This document shows, piece by piece, positions 11,583 to 26,500 of a stretch of DNA of 64,000 bases. Source of the DNA: Ctena decussata (lineage: Eukaryota > Mollusca > Bivalvia > Lucinida > Lucinidae); the NCBI GenBank assembly GCA_963989385.1, contig OZ022509.1, positions 77,832,667 to 77,896,666 of the forward strand, read 5' to 3'. The position numbers and the translations under genes are program-made. Every line of letters begins with the position of its first letter. Position 1 is the stretch's first letter. The notes beneath the pieces were generated by a model that was given only the letters and a program-made list of their open reading frames with translations, was not told the DNA's origin and searched no databases.

Positions 11583-14500
11583 AAACAAAAAAAACACGTC
11601 ATTTTCCTATTGAGTGTCACAGGTACATGTACGTTTCTAAAACCGATGTTGGTGAATGCAATCACGTTTATCAACTTTGCAGCCCTCCTTATCGCCAGCG
11701 GGTCTGGCTTTGGACTAACTGATGTCTTCTACCTTAATATTTCTACTAGGTTGGTGGGGAGTTGGTTTGGACTTGATGATGTGTACCCACTGGCCATATC
11801 ACGTTGAAACAATATTAAATCAACGTTGATTCAACGTCATGACGTTGAATCAACGTTGATTCAAAGTTGATTCTAACTTGTGTTCGTTTTCCTCTGTTTC
11901 AGATCTTGAGTAATCTACTAGACCTTGTGAAGGAAAGAGCGGAGAGCGCCGAAGCTGAACTCGAACGAGTGGTTACGGATTATAACGAAGCCCAAGAATC
12001 ATCGTCCGAGTCCTCGACGGGTGGGAAGAGCCCAACACCAAGCACCGTCAGCGCTTTGAGTGGCGTTTCCGTTGGTAGCGATGACGTTTTCGACGGATCT
12101 CTGTTCGAGAAAGCTCAGGTCGTTACTGAATGGGAGGTAACTCCATGGCATGCTGGCTTACGTTCCTTTACTCTTGCATTTATGTCTTTCTTTGAAGGAT
12201 AATCTTATCTAATGCACTCGGCTCCCGCGGAGGAGGTGGGGGGAGTATCATCCTATAGTAAGTATAGTACTGACAGGCCCCAGTTTTCGGGCTGACCATA
12301 TATCATTCCCCACTTTCATACATTTAATTAGTGCTAAGCCGAAAAAAAATCCATTAGATATATAACATAGCCCCATCTATGTTATCAGTTCTCGTAAACG
12401 TTGTAACATAAGTCCATTAACCCGTAACAAGGCTTATCAGATGAAGCATACATTTATAGGTAGCAGAAATAAAGAATTTATATATGAATAGGTACATTTC
12501 TGACAGGCGGTATACATTTTGGGTATTAAATATCTCAACTGCACGTATGTACCATTAAAAAAGTCAAGTGACCCTCTTCCACCCCCTCTCCCCCCGCCCT
12601 CACCCCACTCCAACTTGGATACAAAGAAAGGGTTCGAAAGTTCGAAATCTCCCCTGATCAACCAAAGTCTTTCGAATGAAACTTTAGATCTAATTCCTAT
12701 CCTTTTTAAGCATAAACATTTTCGAAATCTAACTTTCCTCATCAATGAAAAACGAAAGAATTTCAGAAAGATATGAGGCCCCGTTTGTAGGAGATTAAAG
12801 TCAGGAAAAAAATAATGAATGATGTTTAAGATTGACTTTTCGCTTGTTATCGCGTTTTATTCTACATATATATCCTTTCGACGGCCCAGGTTTAAAAAAA
12901 ATCGCTGTAAACGGGGAGGGGGTCGATTTTTGACCCTAAATTTTGACCTACCGACTTGATGAGTGAAATTGAATCGAAAGAGGAGAGATCAGCTATTTTT
13001 CTCGTGACGTCAGAGATCACGACGCAGGGGTTACTGTCAGAGAGTAGCTTTTCCCCCCTAGTAGTTTTTCTCCCCGGAAAAATGACTATGATTTTTCCAT
13101 AGTAGAATTTCCCACCGGAAAAATGGCTATATAGTAGAATTTCCCCCCGGAAATATGACTATATAACCAATTTTCCCCGGGGAAAATCTACTATAGGTGT
13201 TTTTGCATAGCCGTTTTTCCCTTCTATAGTGGATTTTCCCCCTGGTAATATGACTGCAGGAAAACACGCTACATAGTGGAATTTGCTCCTTCTCCAATCA
13301 TAATAGTGAGGTTCATAACTGAAACAGAAATACGAGTATCTGTCCGTAACATGTCGATGGATAACAGATGCTAGAACCGCATGCATGTGTCCTTCAGTCT
13401 GTCTGACTTTTGATTTGGGGAAAACTGGCAGGCATTTTGCTTTTCCGTGTTAGCCTAAATGGCTAAGAGTGTACGTGGTTGTGTGTATAACTTTGTATAA
13501 TTTTGTGTCTGTACAAGCGTTCATCAGTGCGTGCGCACAGCGGAGTGCCTAGACTACTGTTCGCCTTTCATGCAGGAGTCGTGAGCTCGACTCCCATCGA
13601 GACACTCGTCCGATTATTATTTTCAAAGTAATAAACTGCCTGCTAAATCAAACATGACTGGACAAAGCACCCGTTCGTACATCTTTGTGTAAGCTTGCTG
13701 CGTATGTGTACGTATATAAATATCTGCGATGGATAGAAATCACAAACCCTCGCGTTTCTTAAATTAGTAATTATTAATTATTATAAAAATATGGTTGCTA
13801 AATTTGCATATTGATTTTTTGGAATTAATCGCATTTATTACCTCCGTTGAAACACTGATACATTTCTAACGCGATTAATTCCGTGAAATGTCTCTGTTCC
13901 ACTCCGTTCCGTTTCGTTCCGTTCCGCAAAATACCAATAGCCATACAAAATTCACTAATTGCCAATTTCCCGGTGGGGGAAAAAGGACTATGGGGGAAAA
14001 GTGGCTCTATGAGGTCCGGACAATCCACTATATAGTCGTCCTTCCTATAGCCATTTTTCCGGGGGGAAAGGGGGAAAAACCACTCTCTGACAGTTACCAT
14101 ACCCAGAACTATGCGCGTGGACTTGTTTCAGTTTTTTTACCCGATTCTTCTACAGATAATTATTTCTTTCTTCTCTCTTTTTCTCTCTCTTCTTCTTTTT
14201 TCTTTTTTTATTGCCCATTTATCCCATATTTATATTTTGGCCCTGCTTGTTTGGTAATCTCAGTAGGGCTTTTGAAAGAAGACAGAGTCAAAGTCGATTT
14301 TCGGAAGTTGATTTTTTTTCGGCATTTGAAAGTTTCTTGTGTCCTCCCAGCATGTGTTTTAGGACTGATACTAAGAGCATGCAATGCTATGGCACTGGTA
14401 TACACAGATTGAATGCTTGAGTATATGAAGTCGTGAGGGTCGTTCAAAAAGTAATTGTCAGCAATTACGCCAAAATACGCCGAGGGTGTGGAAAGGATAT

Positions 14501-17500
14501 ACCATATTCGACATTTTTCCTCTAAACGCTTTGAATTGTAAATGTTTAGAAACAGATTTCAGAGGAAAACTATTCATTTCAGATGTACCCACCGAACAAG
14601 CAAAGTCGAACAGGAGTCTTATCGATTTCAGTCTGACGTCATGACTTCGCACCGGCATCAGTACGATATCATTATAGTATAATGATATCGTACTGATGGC
14701 GGTGCGAAGCCAATATAGGGTCAAGTGTCTGTGAGCTAATAAAGAGCTGAGGATGAAATAATATAATGGAGCCAAAAACAATGTGCCCCCAATTTTTTTC
14801 AAACAGTTCTAGTTCCTTCCCACAGTGCCATTTGGAAGCGCAATTGATGTCAGTTCAGTGCAACTCAAAAAATAAGTGGAGCAACAGATTGATAAATGAG
14901 GCTCTTGGGAGCAATGTTCTGCCAAATACTGCATATCTTGGTTATTAAGTTTCTATTTCTGACATAATATTTCTAATTACTTAGTAAAGCTGTCTGCGGC
15001 AGATTAAACACAGTGCAGAAGTTTTGTCTTCTAAGTTCAGCTGAGTTCTGTGCGGAGTATTACAATCTGATTGGCGCCGTTATGATACAAAAAATCTCAC
15101 AGAGGAATTACTGATATTAAAAATTAACTAGTTGCAAAGGTTTATGCCATCCCAGCAGGCAGACAACGTCGAATCATTATAGAATCAACGTTGATCCAAT
15201 GTCATTATGTTCACGTTATGTGCCCAGTGGCATGGTGGTGTATTCTATTCTATTCTATTCTATTCTACTGTATTCTATCGTATAACCTTACAAGGTTGTT
15301 GGGGCACCACAGATGACTTCGAATTAATTCTTTTCCACATTGTCCTGTTTTTAACTGCCCTGGTTGACCTGGCAAAGTCCATCCTTGTCCACTCTTTAAT
15401 ATTGATTTCCCGCCTCTTCTTCTGTCTTCCTCTTCTTTTTTTCCTTTCACTGTGCCCTGTAGAATTGTCTTCGCTAAGCCAGAAGACATTGAGACGTGAC
15501 CAAACCACTGATTATCACACTTCCTAAAAAGGGCAACCTACAGCTCTGTCAGAACTACAGAACCATCAGCCTCAACTATCATCTCAGTAAATCTTTATAA
15601 AACTTGATCATACTTCTTCTTTTGAATACGATATTACTTTTATCGGTTGACAACCATGCATTCAAAGTTTCTTCTTTATTTTTCTGGACAATGTATTTCA
15701 TCTTAGGGCTTTTCCAGGTAAAAGTGCTTCCCTGGGCAAGACCGGAACTTTTTGTGAGGGGTACCACCAAGGAAACCTTAATTACATTTACAATAAGAAA
15801 AATGATAGTGTTTCTCCCTCTTCAAGCCCCCACCACCAAAACTCATCAGTTTCCGGTCCTGCCCCTGGATACATTTTTTTCCATGGAATAGCCCTTAGAT
15901 TTTAATACCAATTCTCTGTAACCATCGAGAATGGTGGCTCACGCCTAGTCACAGATTTTAACGAAACTTTCTGAGCATGTTCCTTGTCACTTAAAAAGAA
16001 AATATTGAAATACAACTACCTATTTTTATGGCCCGTTTCCATGGTAACGGGATTTATAATATTTGGCCTGAAACTCTAAAAATATCAGTGAAAATTGACT
16101 ATTTTTGCACATTTACATCTTCTAAACTTTATATATTTATTGTAAATCGTAAATTGTTCTTTCAAATATAACTCAGGATGAATTCTATAGCGAGCTACTC
16201 AAAACGAATTCAGTTGACTGTAGAATCACACTTGTGCTTCAAAGGTGGGTGGGGTATCAAGATATTGAAATTCATCGTTTTTCATCATTTTTTACCCAAT
16301 ATTCCAAAGCCCCGCGGGCACTTTGACACAGCTTCACATATTCACTGTCAATAATGGTACTTCATGTTTAACATTATGGAAAAACATGTGTGGGAAGTTA
16401 CCATCTTCTTATCGTTACCATGGCAACAATTATGTTACCCTTTTAAAAACGAAAAGTGGAAGAATCACATTTAAATAAGTCTTTGTTCATCCACAGCACT
16501 TTAATACTGCAATATGTTAGTAGATATACACAATTTATTAGTCAGGTCTTTGCTTTACTACAGTTTATTGATTGTGGGCCCAGATGGGCAGGTGTTAAGG
16601 GTCATTTTAGGGGCCCGAACAGGTAAATATTTTGTGCCAAAAATAGGCAACAATCCAAATATGGTTTACTACCTATCCACTTCTCCTAGCGGAAGTTCTG
16701 TAGATTACGGTTTTCTTAAAGCCTAGAATCTTACAAGTATTTTGCAACATGTAAGCCCTCCGGCGATTGTCGGGTTACGCAATTACAGCATGTTACAAAC
16801 GTTACCCATCAAAAACGTAAATAAAATATAAAACTATTGAAACTTACAAAAGTATGGAAGTCACATTCACATGTTTAAAATCATAATATGGTCTATAAGG
16901 AGAATCCAGTAGCTAAAATATCATGCTCTTTGAAAGATCATTTTAGCTTACATGGCGTTACATACGTTACATTTGTCTTTACACTTCATTAAAATTGCTG
17001 TTTCCATCCAAAATGATTTATTCTTGTAAGGTTTTTCTTTCCGTATTAGACCATAGGTTTGCTTCTGTCAAAAAGGCAATTTATTTATCTTTTCGAATCA
17101 GTCAATATTATTATCTTAACTTTTATACTTTGGGAGAAATAGGATGTTGAACACACTACACTCTTAGAAGATATTTCATGTCTCAATTATCACTTGCTGG
17201 GCCACAAGTCATCTATGGTTACCTCCTCTTCGACCCCTCTCCGTAGGAAGTTTATAGATCATGATTTACATAATGCCCAATGTCTTACAAGTATTTTGTA
17301 TTTTAGCCCTCTGGCAATGGAAGCGCTATGCTGTAACAGTTTGTTAAAAACGTTACCCATCAAAACGGTAAATATAATATGAAAATAGTGAAAGTTACAA
17401 AAGCATGGAAGTCACATTCACATGTATTAAATTATAATATGTTCTAACATAAGAATACGGTTGCTACACTTTGTGATGTTTTAAAGATCATTTTAGCTTA

Positions 17501-20500
17501 CGTGGCATTACGTACGTGATATTTGTCTTTGCAAATAGATAAATAAATAACACTCCATTAATTGCTGTTTCATTCAAAGTATTTTCTTCTTGTAAGTTTT
17601 CTTTTCCGTATTAGACATTACTTTTGTTACTGTCTTAAAGGCAACTTATTCATCTTTTCACTTCAGCAGATATTATTGTCATATCATTTATAATTTGGGA
17701 GAAATGGGCTGTTGAACACAGTACCCACTTACAAAATATTCCATATCGTAATTATTTATTGCCTTATAATTCAAATGCTTGAATAACAATATGGGAATTT
17801 AAAACAACAGTATAAGGTAAATTGCCTCTGTCAGCCTATCGAAACAGCAATTATGGGTGGGACAATATGTTGAACGCATCTCTATCACTATTTCTGATAG
17901 TCCCTTGGCCGTAACTGTCGCTTATAAATGTTGCCTGTGACTTTTATCTTTAAAATCATATAATCTGAAGATAGAACAGTTTGGTTTTCTTTTGTTAGCA
18001 GTTTCTTCATAAAAGAATCTTCGCGTATAAGAAACATACATTCTGGTTTGTTTTTGATCATTAGCTATTACTAGTAGTGATGTAAACAACATTAATGTAT
18101 AAGATAGTTCATTACAATACCACCAAATGCACCGTCTCTTAGAAAATTAACGCAAATAAATAGTTGCAGCCCTAAATATCTTTTGTGTACATGGTACATG
18201 TTTCTTTGAACACTTTCATCAGCTAGTAGACCTTGAGCTGGCCATAGACCCCTCCCCCCACACCCCCAGGGGGGAGTTTTGTATCCTAATTATTTATAAA
18301 ACTACATTATATAAGAAACAAAATGACTTATGTTAACCCACTGTACGTTGGGGCGTTAATGTTTAACTTCAACGTCAATTATGTCTACCCATATTAATAT
18401 ATTCAGGTTATAATTGAAAATACGCATTGTTACACACGTGTAAGTATTCACCCAAAATAATGTTGGGTTTTGTATGCTGGTACATAAATCGCTGTTTCAA
18501 AGTTATTGACATGTCAAAGATATGTTGAAAAATCGGTATAACGTAGCTAACATTGTATTTGACGTTTTTTCTTTCTATGTCTATATACATGTAATAGAAG
18601 GAGCAAATTGTAAGAATTGAAGCGTAGAGAAAGCTAAGATCACAAACATGTCTATTTTAATAATCTAATACATAAAAAGTAAAGTCTTACAACAATAGTC
18701 AGCAGTCACAATAAATATGTAATGTATATAACCATAACAAAAATAAGAAAAAAAAATGATAAAAAACAAATTGAGACTAAATCGCTGAATTGGTGGACTG
18801 AAACCTATACATGCTTCATCACTCTTCTTCGAATCATTCCCAGCTGAGATAAGTTAGGTAGCACTTAGCAGTGGAAATATTAATTGAGGACAGAATGTAT
18901 CATTTTTTTAAGAATATAACCTACAAAATGATGAGAAAATCTAGGAAACCTAACATCAGCTGCTGTAGTCTTTCAATGTTATCTGCATTACGGTATGCCT
19001 TAAGTAGACACTGCTGTACATATAAATATGAAGAAACACCAATTGTTATGTGTTTTCAAACTTAAAAAAAGAATCGGATAGTGTATATTTGAAAGGCAGT
19101 CTAACAGTAACATTACGTTACATGTTTGTAATATGTCTGAGGATAAGCTTTGTGAGTGACCTGTTACCACAATATTAGTTCCCTGGCGGCATAAAGCATT
19201 TATTGTTGTAACATTAGCTTACCACTAGTATTCAGATGGTAAATTTAGCTCTTTGAAATGCACAAGGGTTCAGCAAGACGCTCATAGATCGTTACAGCTG
19301 AAGCAGTTCGACCTTGCCTTCTATTCAGTTTCATTTAGAAGTGACTTCATAAAAATGCTATTATTTTTAATTTTATGCATCAAATGAAGTAAGTATAAGT
19401 TGATATATAATGTAATTATCACTATTTATGTTTAGAGTCATAATAGGGATAAAATCAATTTTGCTACCTGTGCTGTTGATTGAGCCATTGAATTGCCCTA
19501 CATACAAATATGTGACTGTGACTGCCCGGTGAGGCAATCAAAAGCAGTATCAACTCGGTTGACCAGAATTTACACCATTATTGCTTTGCTGTCAGTCGCT
19601 TCTTCAGCCAACAGCCTCTTTGCACAGTAACGGCTTTGCATAAGTTAGAAAACGTGTGGCTCCTGTGATCATAACTTGCTTGTTAAATTGTTATCTACGT
19701 GATCTGTTTACACAGCCCCCATCGAATACATTGCAACATATTAACAATATGAAAATTTAAGGGTTACAGAAATGGACATTGTTTATAACGCATACAGCAT
19801 TCTGTCATCATCCTGTTAGAGTTCTATTTGTCATTCTGTTGATACAAATATTTAGTTGTAACTATCAATGACTAAAAATCTTACGAAAGACAATTTTCAG
19901 TCAGACGTTTTCAATATGTTAGCTTCTTAAATTGTTGTTTGGATACTGCCAAAATGCTGTGTTATCTAACAGCATTTAAAATACTTGGACAAGAATGATT
20001 TGATTAGCAGTATGATATCATGAATACGCAATATACAACAATATTTATTGCTAAACAATATGGTTATACAAAGTCATGGAGATAAAATGCAGTAAATTAT
20101 TTAGGTTAGCCCTTCCTTTGCATGTATAGGTATGCACTTCCTCTATTGTTTGATTATTTGCTGTTCAGAAATATTGTATTACTGGTCAAAGGAATTGAAA
20201 ATGAAGATTTTATAAACTCTCAATGAATAGTTGTATACGTTACTTGCTCGTTTTTTGTTTTGTTTTTTCTCTCACTATTATGCTGCAAAGTATAACTACA
20301 GTGTAGGTGAGTACATTCTGAATGAGAACAATTAACATTTGCTCATAAATATCTGAACAGCAATGACCAACATTAATATACTTTGTTATTTTAATTTTCC
20401 ATTTCATTAAGTTGTTAGAGCTCACTGTTACACTGTTCCTGGAAAAATAACAATATTATTGTCTAACTAAACATATCTATGTGTTCTTTTGTAGATCGAT

Positions 20501-23500
20501 TCGTTAAGCGATGATTTAATATAGCCAGACTTAAAAGAGCAAGAAACAAAAGCATAGAAATATAGATTACCTTAAACATAGCTCTTATACATTGCTGTTA
20601 TATCATGCATAAGCTGCGAGTTCTCTCTATTTATGTCTTAAGTGTTTCTGATGCTATATTCCCAAGCTCCTGGCTGACAAATTATTGTCAGGAACTACAT
20701 GTTAAATGAACTTAATTAAGCAACGTATTAACACTACCATTTAACATTTTCAAACGTATGTTTTTTTTTCACTGAAACTGAGCAATGTTGTTTCCCTTGG
20801 TAACGTAAAATACACGATAGTTTTACACAAGTAAGTATACACTACCAGCAAGTATTCACGTTAGTTTTGATGCATAACTGTTTTTGGCTGAAGTCTTCAA
20901 ACCTCAGATTTACTATTCTGCTTTAGAGTTTTTTAGTGTGCACGTAAAAACTTTCCCAAATCCTGTCAATTAACAAGTTGTACCACATTTTGTATTGTTG
21001 ATTACTGATTATTTTATAGTTTTATACGAAACAGGACGAAACTGCTCAAGTTACGCTCAAGTTTTAACGTTATCAAACTTATTTTATATCATTTTATTCG
21101 AGACCTATATGCAAAATCAATGCTGGCTTTTAAAAACAGCGGCTTTATCTTCTCTGAAGTTCTATTTATTATTATTATTATTTTTTTTTCACCTTCCTGT
21201 TTTTTTTTTTTTGTTGTTGTTGTTGTTTTTCTCTCTCTTTTTGCATTTTTTCAGCTTTATATAACAAAATTTCATGAATGTTACCATCCTTCAAACTCAA
21301 CTGTAAAAATTCTAAAAGAAAGATGGCGAGAAATGTCATTATTAAATACTTTGATTTTTTATATAATAACCAAGTAAATAGCAAAACCAGGTTTGCATGT
21401 TTAGAATATGTCACGTTTCTAAACATTAAAATTTGAAGTATATAAAGTATACTGTGTTTAATCACGTATAAAACACTCCTTATGAAACCCTAAAACTAAT
21501 CAAGGATGAAAGTGTTGATAGGCCCAAGTACACAAAATATCACAAGAACTGCCAGACTTATATTTGTTATTTTTTTTCTATGTGAAAATGAAAAAAAAAA
21601 CTGATTAGAGGTATAATAATGAACTATCTTATACATTAATGCTATTCACATCACTAATAGAAATAGCTAATGATAAAGAATAAACCAGAATGTATTTTTT
21701 CTAATATTAAAAGATTCTTTTATGAAGAAACTGCTACCAAAGAAAACAAAATGATTTTATCTAAAATTTATATGATTTTAATAAAAAATAGTCTTAGGTA
21801 ACGTATATAACCGATCTTTATGGCCGAGTGAGCTGCTTTCAAAATACTGTGCCACTGTTCCTTGCTATTTTAATAGGCTGACATATTCGATATTACACTA
21901 TTCTGTTGTTTTCAACACCAACAGTGTAATTCGAGCACTTGAATTATACCGCAAGTGATAACTGTAATATGGAACATTTGTTAGGGGTTACTGTGTTCAA
22001 CATAATATTTCTCACAAAATATATAAGATAGGATAAAAAAAATTGCGGATCTGAAAAGATGAACAAATTGCCTTTAATACAGTAATAAATATATGGTACA
22101 ATATGGAAGGAATAATTTACAAAAAGAAAGTATTTTGGATGGAAATAGCAATTTTGATCGAGTGTAAAGACAAATGTCACGTATATTACACCATGTAAGC
22201 TAAAGCGATAATTTAAACATCATAACTTTTAGCTACTGGATTGTTCTATTAGAATCTAGTATAATTTTAAACATAGGAAAATGACTTCTATTTTGTTTTA
22301 TAAGTTTCAATTATTGTTGTAATGGGTAACGTTTATAACAGGCTGTTACAGCGTAACACCCCATTCGACAGAGGGCTAACATGCTGCAAAATACTTCTAA
22401 GATACTGGGCTTTTAGAAAATGATGGTCTACAAAACTATATCCGTCTCACAGCTTATATATTCCAGAAGTAAAATAAGAATTGTGTGTGTTTTGAGTGGA
22501 GTGGAAAATTCCCTTCTTTCTTCTTTGGACCCCCCCCCCCCACAAATTTGGACACCCCCCCACCACCACCACCACCACCACTTAGAGGCTAACATTAGTT
22601 TGTTCACAGCATATTTTGCTTCCTCCTGTATTCTCATATGCAAAGTTTAAGATTTTGTCAATAAGTGCAACGGTTACATATGATTGCATTATAATGTCTT
22701 AGAGATATTTCACATTTTCTATATCCCCCCCCCTGCCTCCCCCATTTTTGAGCCCTTTCTGAGCCCCTTTTTCTGTAAAACAAATGGCCTCTGAGCATAC
22801 ATAGTGTCATAATACAATGCATGATATATTCAGAACAGCTTTTAAGCATATTTAAGTGTTGTTAGTGCTGTTTTTCTAGAAATGAAACGAGATATTATTG
22901 AGTTTTGTATTGAAATTTTCACTTTTCGCCCCTTTTGGTGCCCCTGAATGGCCTAAAATTAATTTTTTCACAGTATCTGTTACTTGTTTACACAAGAGTG
23001 AAATTAAAATAACAATTCTGACTGTATGAAATTGTTCTTATCACACCATATAGAAATAAATGAATTCTTTTGTAACAATATTGTATTTTTGTAGTTTTTC
23101 AATAGGGGAGGTTTTGTTGCCATGGTTACGACCATATGATGGTAACTTCCCATACATGTTTTTTCATTTTATGAATTTTTAAACCCCACTGTAAACTTTA
23201 TTAGTATGCGTATATGTCGGAGTGCCCGCGCAACTTTGGTGTACCAATTCAAAAATGCCTAAAAACGACATTTTTCAGGACCTGCTTACCCCACCCACAT
23301 TCCATGGTATGTGAGACTACAACAGCAATTCAGTAAGGGAGATATTAAAACATATTTTTATTTATAAAGGTCTGCATTTTCACAAACAAGACATACTTAG
23401 GCCAAATAATGGCAATTTTAACAATACTAAAAGGACTAAAATGTTCAATTTTAAGAAATTTTTTGTTCATTTTTGGCCAAAATCCTTGGGAGCCGTTACC

Positions 23501-26500
23501 ATGGCAACGGAAGTGTGAATGAATGAAACAGCGGTCATTCATTTGTTTTTGTGATACATCTCACACTGTCAGAAAGTTTGAACAAAATCTGAGACCATGC
23601 GTGAGCCACCCCTATTATAAAATTCTTGATGATTACAGAGAATTGATATTAAAGTGTCAAAAGTAGTTCTTAAAAGAGACAACCTAACTTATTGTAGTGT
23701 CTTCAACTGTAGCTGTAGCTGCAAAGCTCGACTGTCACAGTGGACTCTTTGGCTCGTTACCGTCAGCAAACTGTCGTGGATTGCTAAGTGCAATTCACGA
23801 CGATTTGTTGAAGGTAACGTGCCATTAATGGTCATAAACTGACCATTTTAATGGTAATGGTCATAGAGTAGCTAATGTAGAATTATCAGTAAAATTGGGC
23901 TTATCTTCTAGCAGCCTTCGGCTGGAAAAATCAACAAAAGCACAACTTTGCTTGATCTGTTCATGAAAAGTGACTAAAATCTACTTCGGACCACAGTAGG
24001 CATACAACATTCAAACGACCATGGATCGACGTTGATTCCTTGTTGTCTCAACCGATGTGTGCCCACAAAATAGTTTGATTGGGGTCTAATTACAATGCCA
24101 ATAGTATAACTCCTACCCAATTACACGATCTCATGGGTAGAACGTGTTCGAGAGTCCTGCCAGTTAGGCTGTTATGTGCTTGAATGCCTTCTCTTCGAAC
24201 CATTCGTTCTGATGCTCACTGTAAAAAATACTGTAGATTTTACGGTAGAATAACTGGAAACCGGGTGCCAGTCCTTTCGCCGTTATTTTTACGGGTTTTT
24301 GCCTGTAAGACATTGTTGGAAATCACGAAATGGAAGTTTTATGTTAACCTGGCGCACTCGATAATAACTTTGTATTGTTGAGGGGCTATCTAACCAAAAC
24401 GACATCTGCTCTTTTCTGTCCCACTGTGCTTGATGATTCCTGCAATTTTTACAGGCGCCCGAAAAAATAACGGTAAAAGGACTGGCAGCTGCATGGTTGC
24501 CAGTTATTTTACCGTAAAATCTACCGTTTGTTTTTGCAGTGCACATTTGAGCCGCGACACGAGAAAACCAACAAAGTGGTTATGCGCCCAGCGCAGACTA
24601 AGATCAGCCTGGGCATCCGCCCAGTCTAATCAGACTTTTTGCTAAGCGCTTAAAGGGTAGCTAAGGGTCTACGCTATCTCCATGCGGACAGCGAAGACTC
24701 TGATCAGACTGGGCGGATGCCCAGGCTGATCTGAATCTGCCTGGTCGCACAACCAGTTTGTTGGTTTTGTCGTGTCGCGGCACATTTGTGCTTTTTGTTT
24801 TGCTGGAAAGCATCCCTCTTGCTGTAACTTTTACTGCTAAGCCTCTGTTGATTTCAGCTGTTACATGTGTTTTAAAGGCAGAACATTGCGTGTTTATTGT
24901 TTCTGCCTACTGTTATTGTGCTTTTGTTTATCTTTTTATTATTCAGTCTTTGCTGCTTACACATTATATTGCAATACGCCAAAGTTCCAGTTGAGAACAC
25001 TACTTTGGGAGTTTAACATCTTCGCAAGCAAAGGGTTGTAAGTCCACTTCGTTCCCTATGGCATTCCCTACGCCGTAGGGAACGAAGTGGACTTACTACC
25101 CTTAGCTTTCGAAGATGCAAGTTAAAGTTCTGAGGAATTATATTAAGTAGATTCTCTTTCGAGCAAGCTCAGTATGTATGAATTTGTGAGACGGCTGATA
25201 AATTCGCAATTCTATCCCTACGTTGAAATCTATTGAATTTTTGCGATAATCCTATCGGTTTTACTTTTACAAACTTAACTCGAGTACTAAGATTCTTTTA
25301 ATATACATTTTGAAACACAGCATCGTTATATTTTGGGAGTCCATTTTCAGAATCTAATTAACTTAATTTCCAAAGGGAATGGAATTGCGTGTTTATCAGG
25401 AGTGTCTTGTTTAGATTCGAGGCAATTTTAACTAGATTTGGTACATATTTTGGTAGAACTTATAAAACAAATCTTCTCAAAGCTTAGTTTTGATGTATCT
25501 GCAGCCAAGGTAGCTACCGGCATGTTTGCTTCTGCGCATATTTTTCTGCTTTTTCCATTATCCACATTTACTTCAAATAAAGTCTGCTGCATGCCGGCAC
25601 ATCTGCATTTTCAGTTGCACATGGAGTGAATTGTTTTTGTGCTTGTTTCTTATGCCTCTTCTTTTTATCTTCAATCTTTTTCCTTTCGCCTTCACATCTG
25701 TTTGCAGAACTAAAAGCCTTATTTTTTAGCCCGCATTGAGAGATATGTTTTGATTGCAATTTGTTAAGGTGTGTCGAGTTTTCTTGCGCAAACATATACG
25801 ATGTATATGAAACTGTACAGTGTAAACATCATAAGAATGTTTCTTCTTAATAATTTGCCATCTGACCAAAACGAATGATTAAATAGCCGTTTTCTAAATC
25901 ATGAACATGCACGTATAATAGCAAACTGAAATATGTATTATAACGTAATTGCGGTTATTTTAAACAATATGAAGGCTATATGTCTGTATCTGTCTCTCAC
26001 AGTTCAACTCGCAATTCTAATTTATAAATGTACATCCACATTTATTTTAAGGTTGCCTTTTCTGCCGAAACGACAATCATGAAAATAGAACAACTGTTAA
26101 AAGTCTTAAGTATTGCGACAGACAGGCTCTAGTTAACGGTGCAGACCCTGTTCAGACTGCTTCTTGTGCAGTCTGCTCAGAGTCTGCACTGTTTGCCATT
26201 CTTTCTGCACCTTTTGGACGCAGTACTGCATTCTAAAACCAAACTGTTCCGTTTTAGACATAATGGTAATTTGTAAGTGTTCACGATATGTATGCTAATA
26301 GACCTGGCCCAGAGGTTATACAACTTGAGTACATTCTCAAACTCAAAATAAAGCACACTGATTGGCTGCTTCCGAGCACATGCTCGGAAGCAGCCAATCA
26401 GTGTGCTTTATTTTGAGTTTGAGATTATTCTCAAGCTTTATAACCTCGAACCCTGTTTTGTCTTACAGGAGCAGTTGAAGAAAAGAGTAAATTCCCTCGA

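Larger units (their letters stand above)
15900..23653 (+). mobile_element. 7.7-kb giant inverted repeat within the 14.3-kb intron
   Basis: Left start TTAATACCAATTCTCTGTAA, then GGTGGCTCACGC, corresponds to the reverse complement of the right end (GCGTGAGCCACC...TTACAGAGAATTGATATTAA). Inner matches include GGGAAGTTACCATC (16395/23140), AACGTTACCCATC-like (16805/22325), TTTTAGCTTACATGG (16940/22205) and TAATGTATAAGATAGTTCAT (18090/21630). Arms run about 15900-18300 and 21450-23653 with indels. 18300-21450 is AT-rich spacer with no recognisable gene. No transposase frame was seen. Confidence 0.75.

Noticed and set aside
13888..14412. 174-codon plus-strand frame
   Set aside because: Crosses the end of a TIR element and a TTC/TCT-rich tract; no splice context or motif.
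22420..22650. Open frames with poly-His or poly-Trp on either strand
   Set aside because: Produced by the C13/(CCA)n simple repeat.
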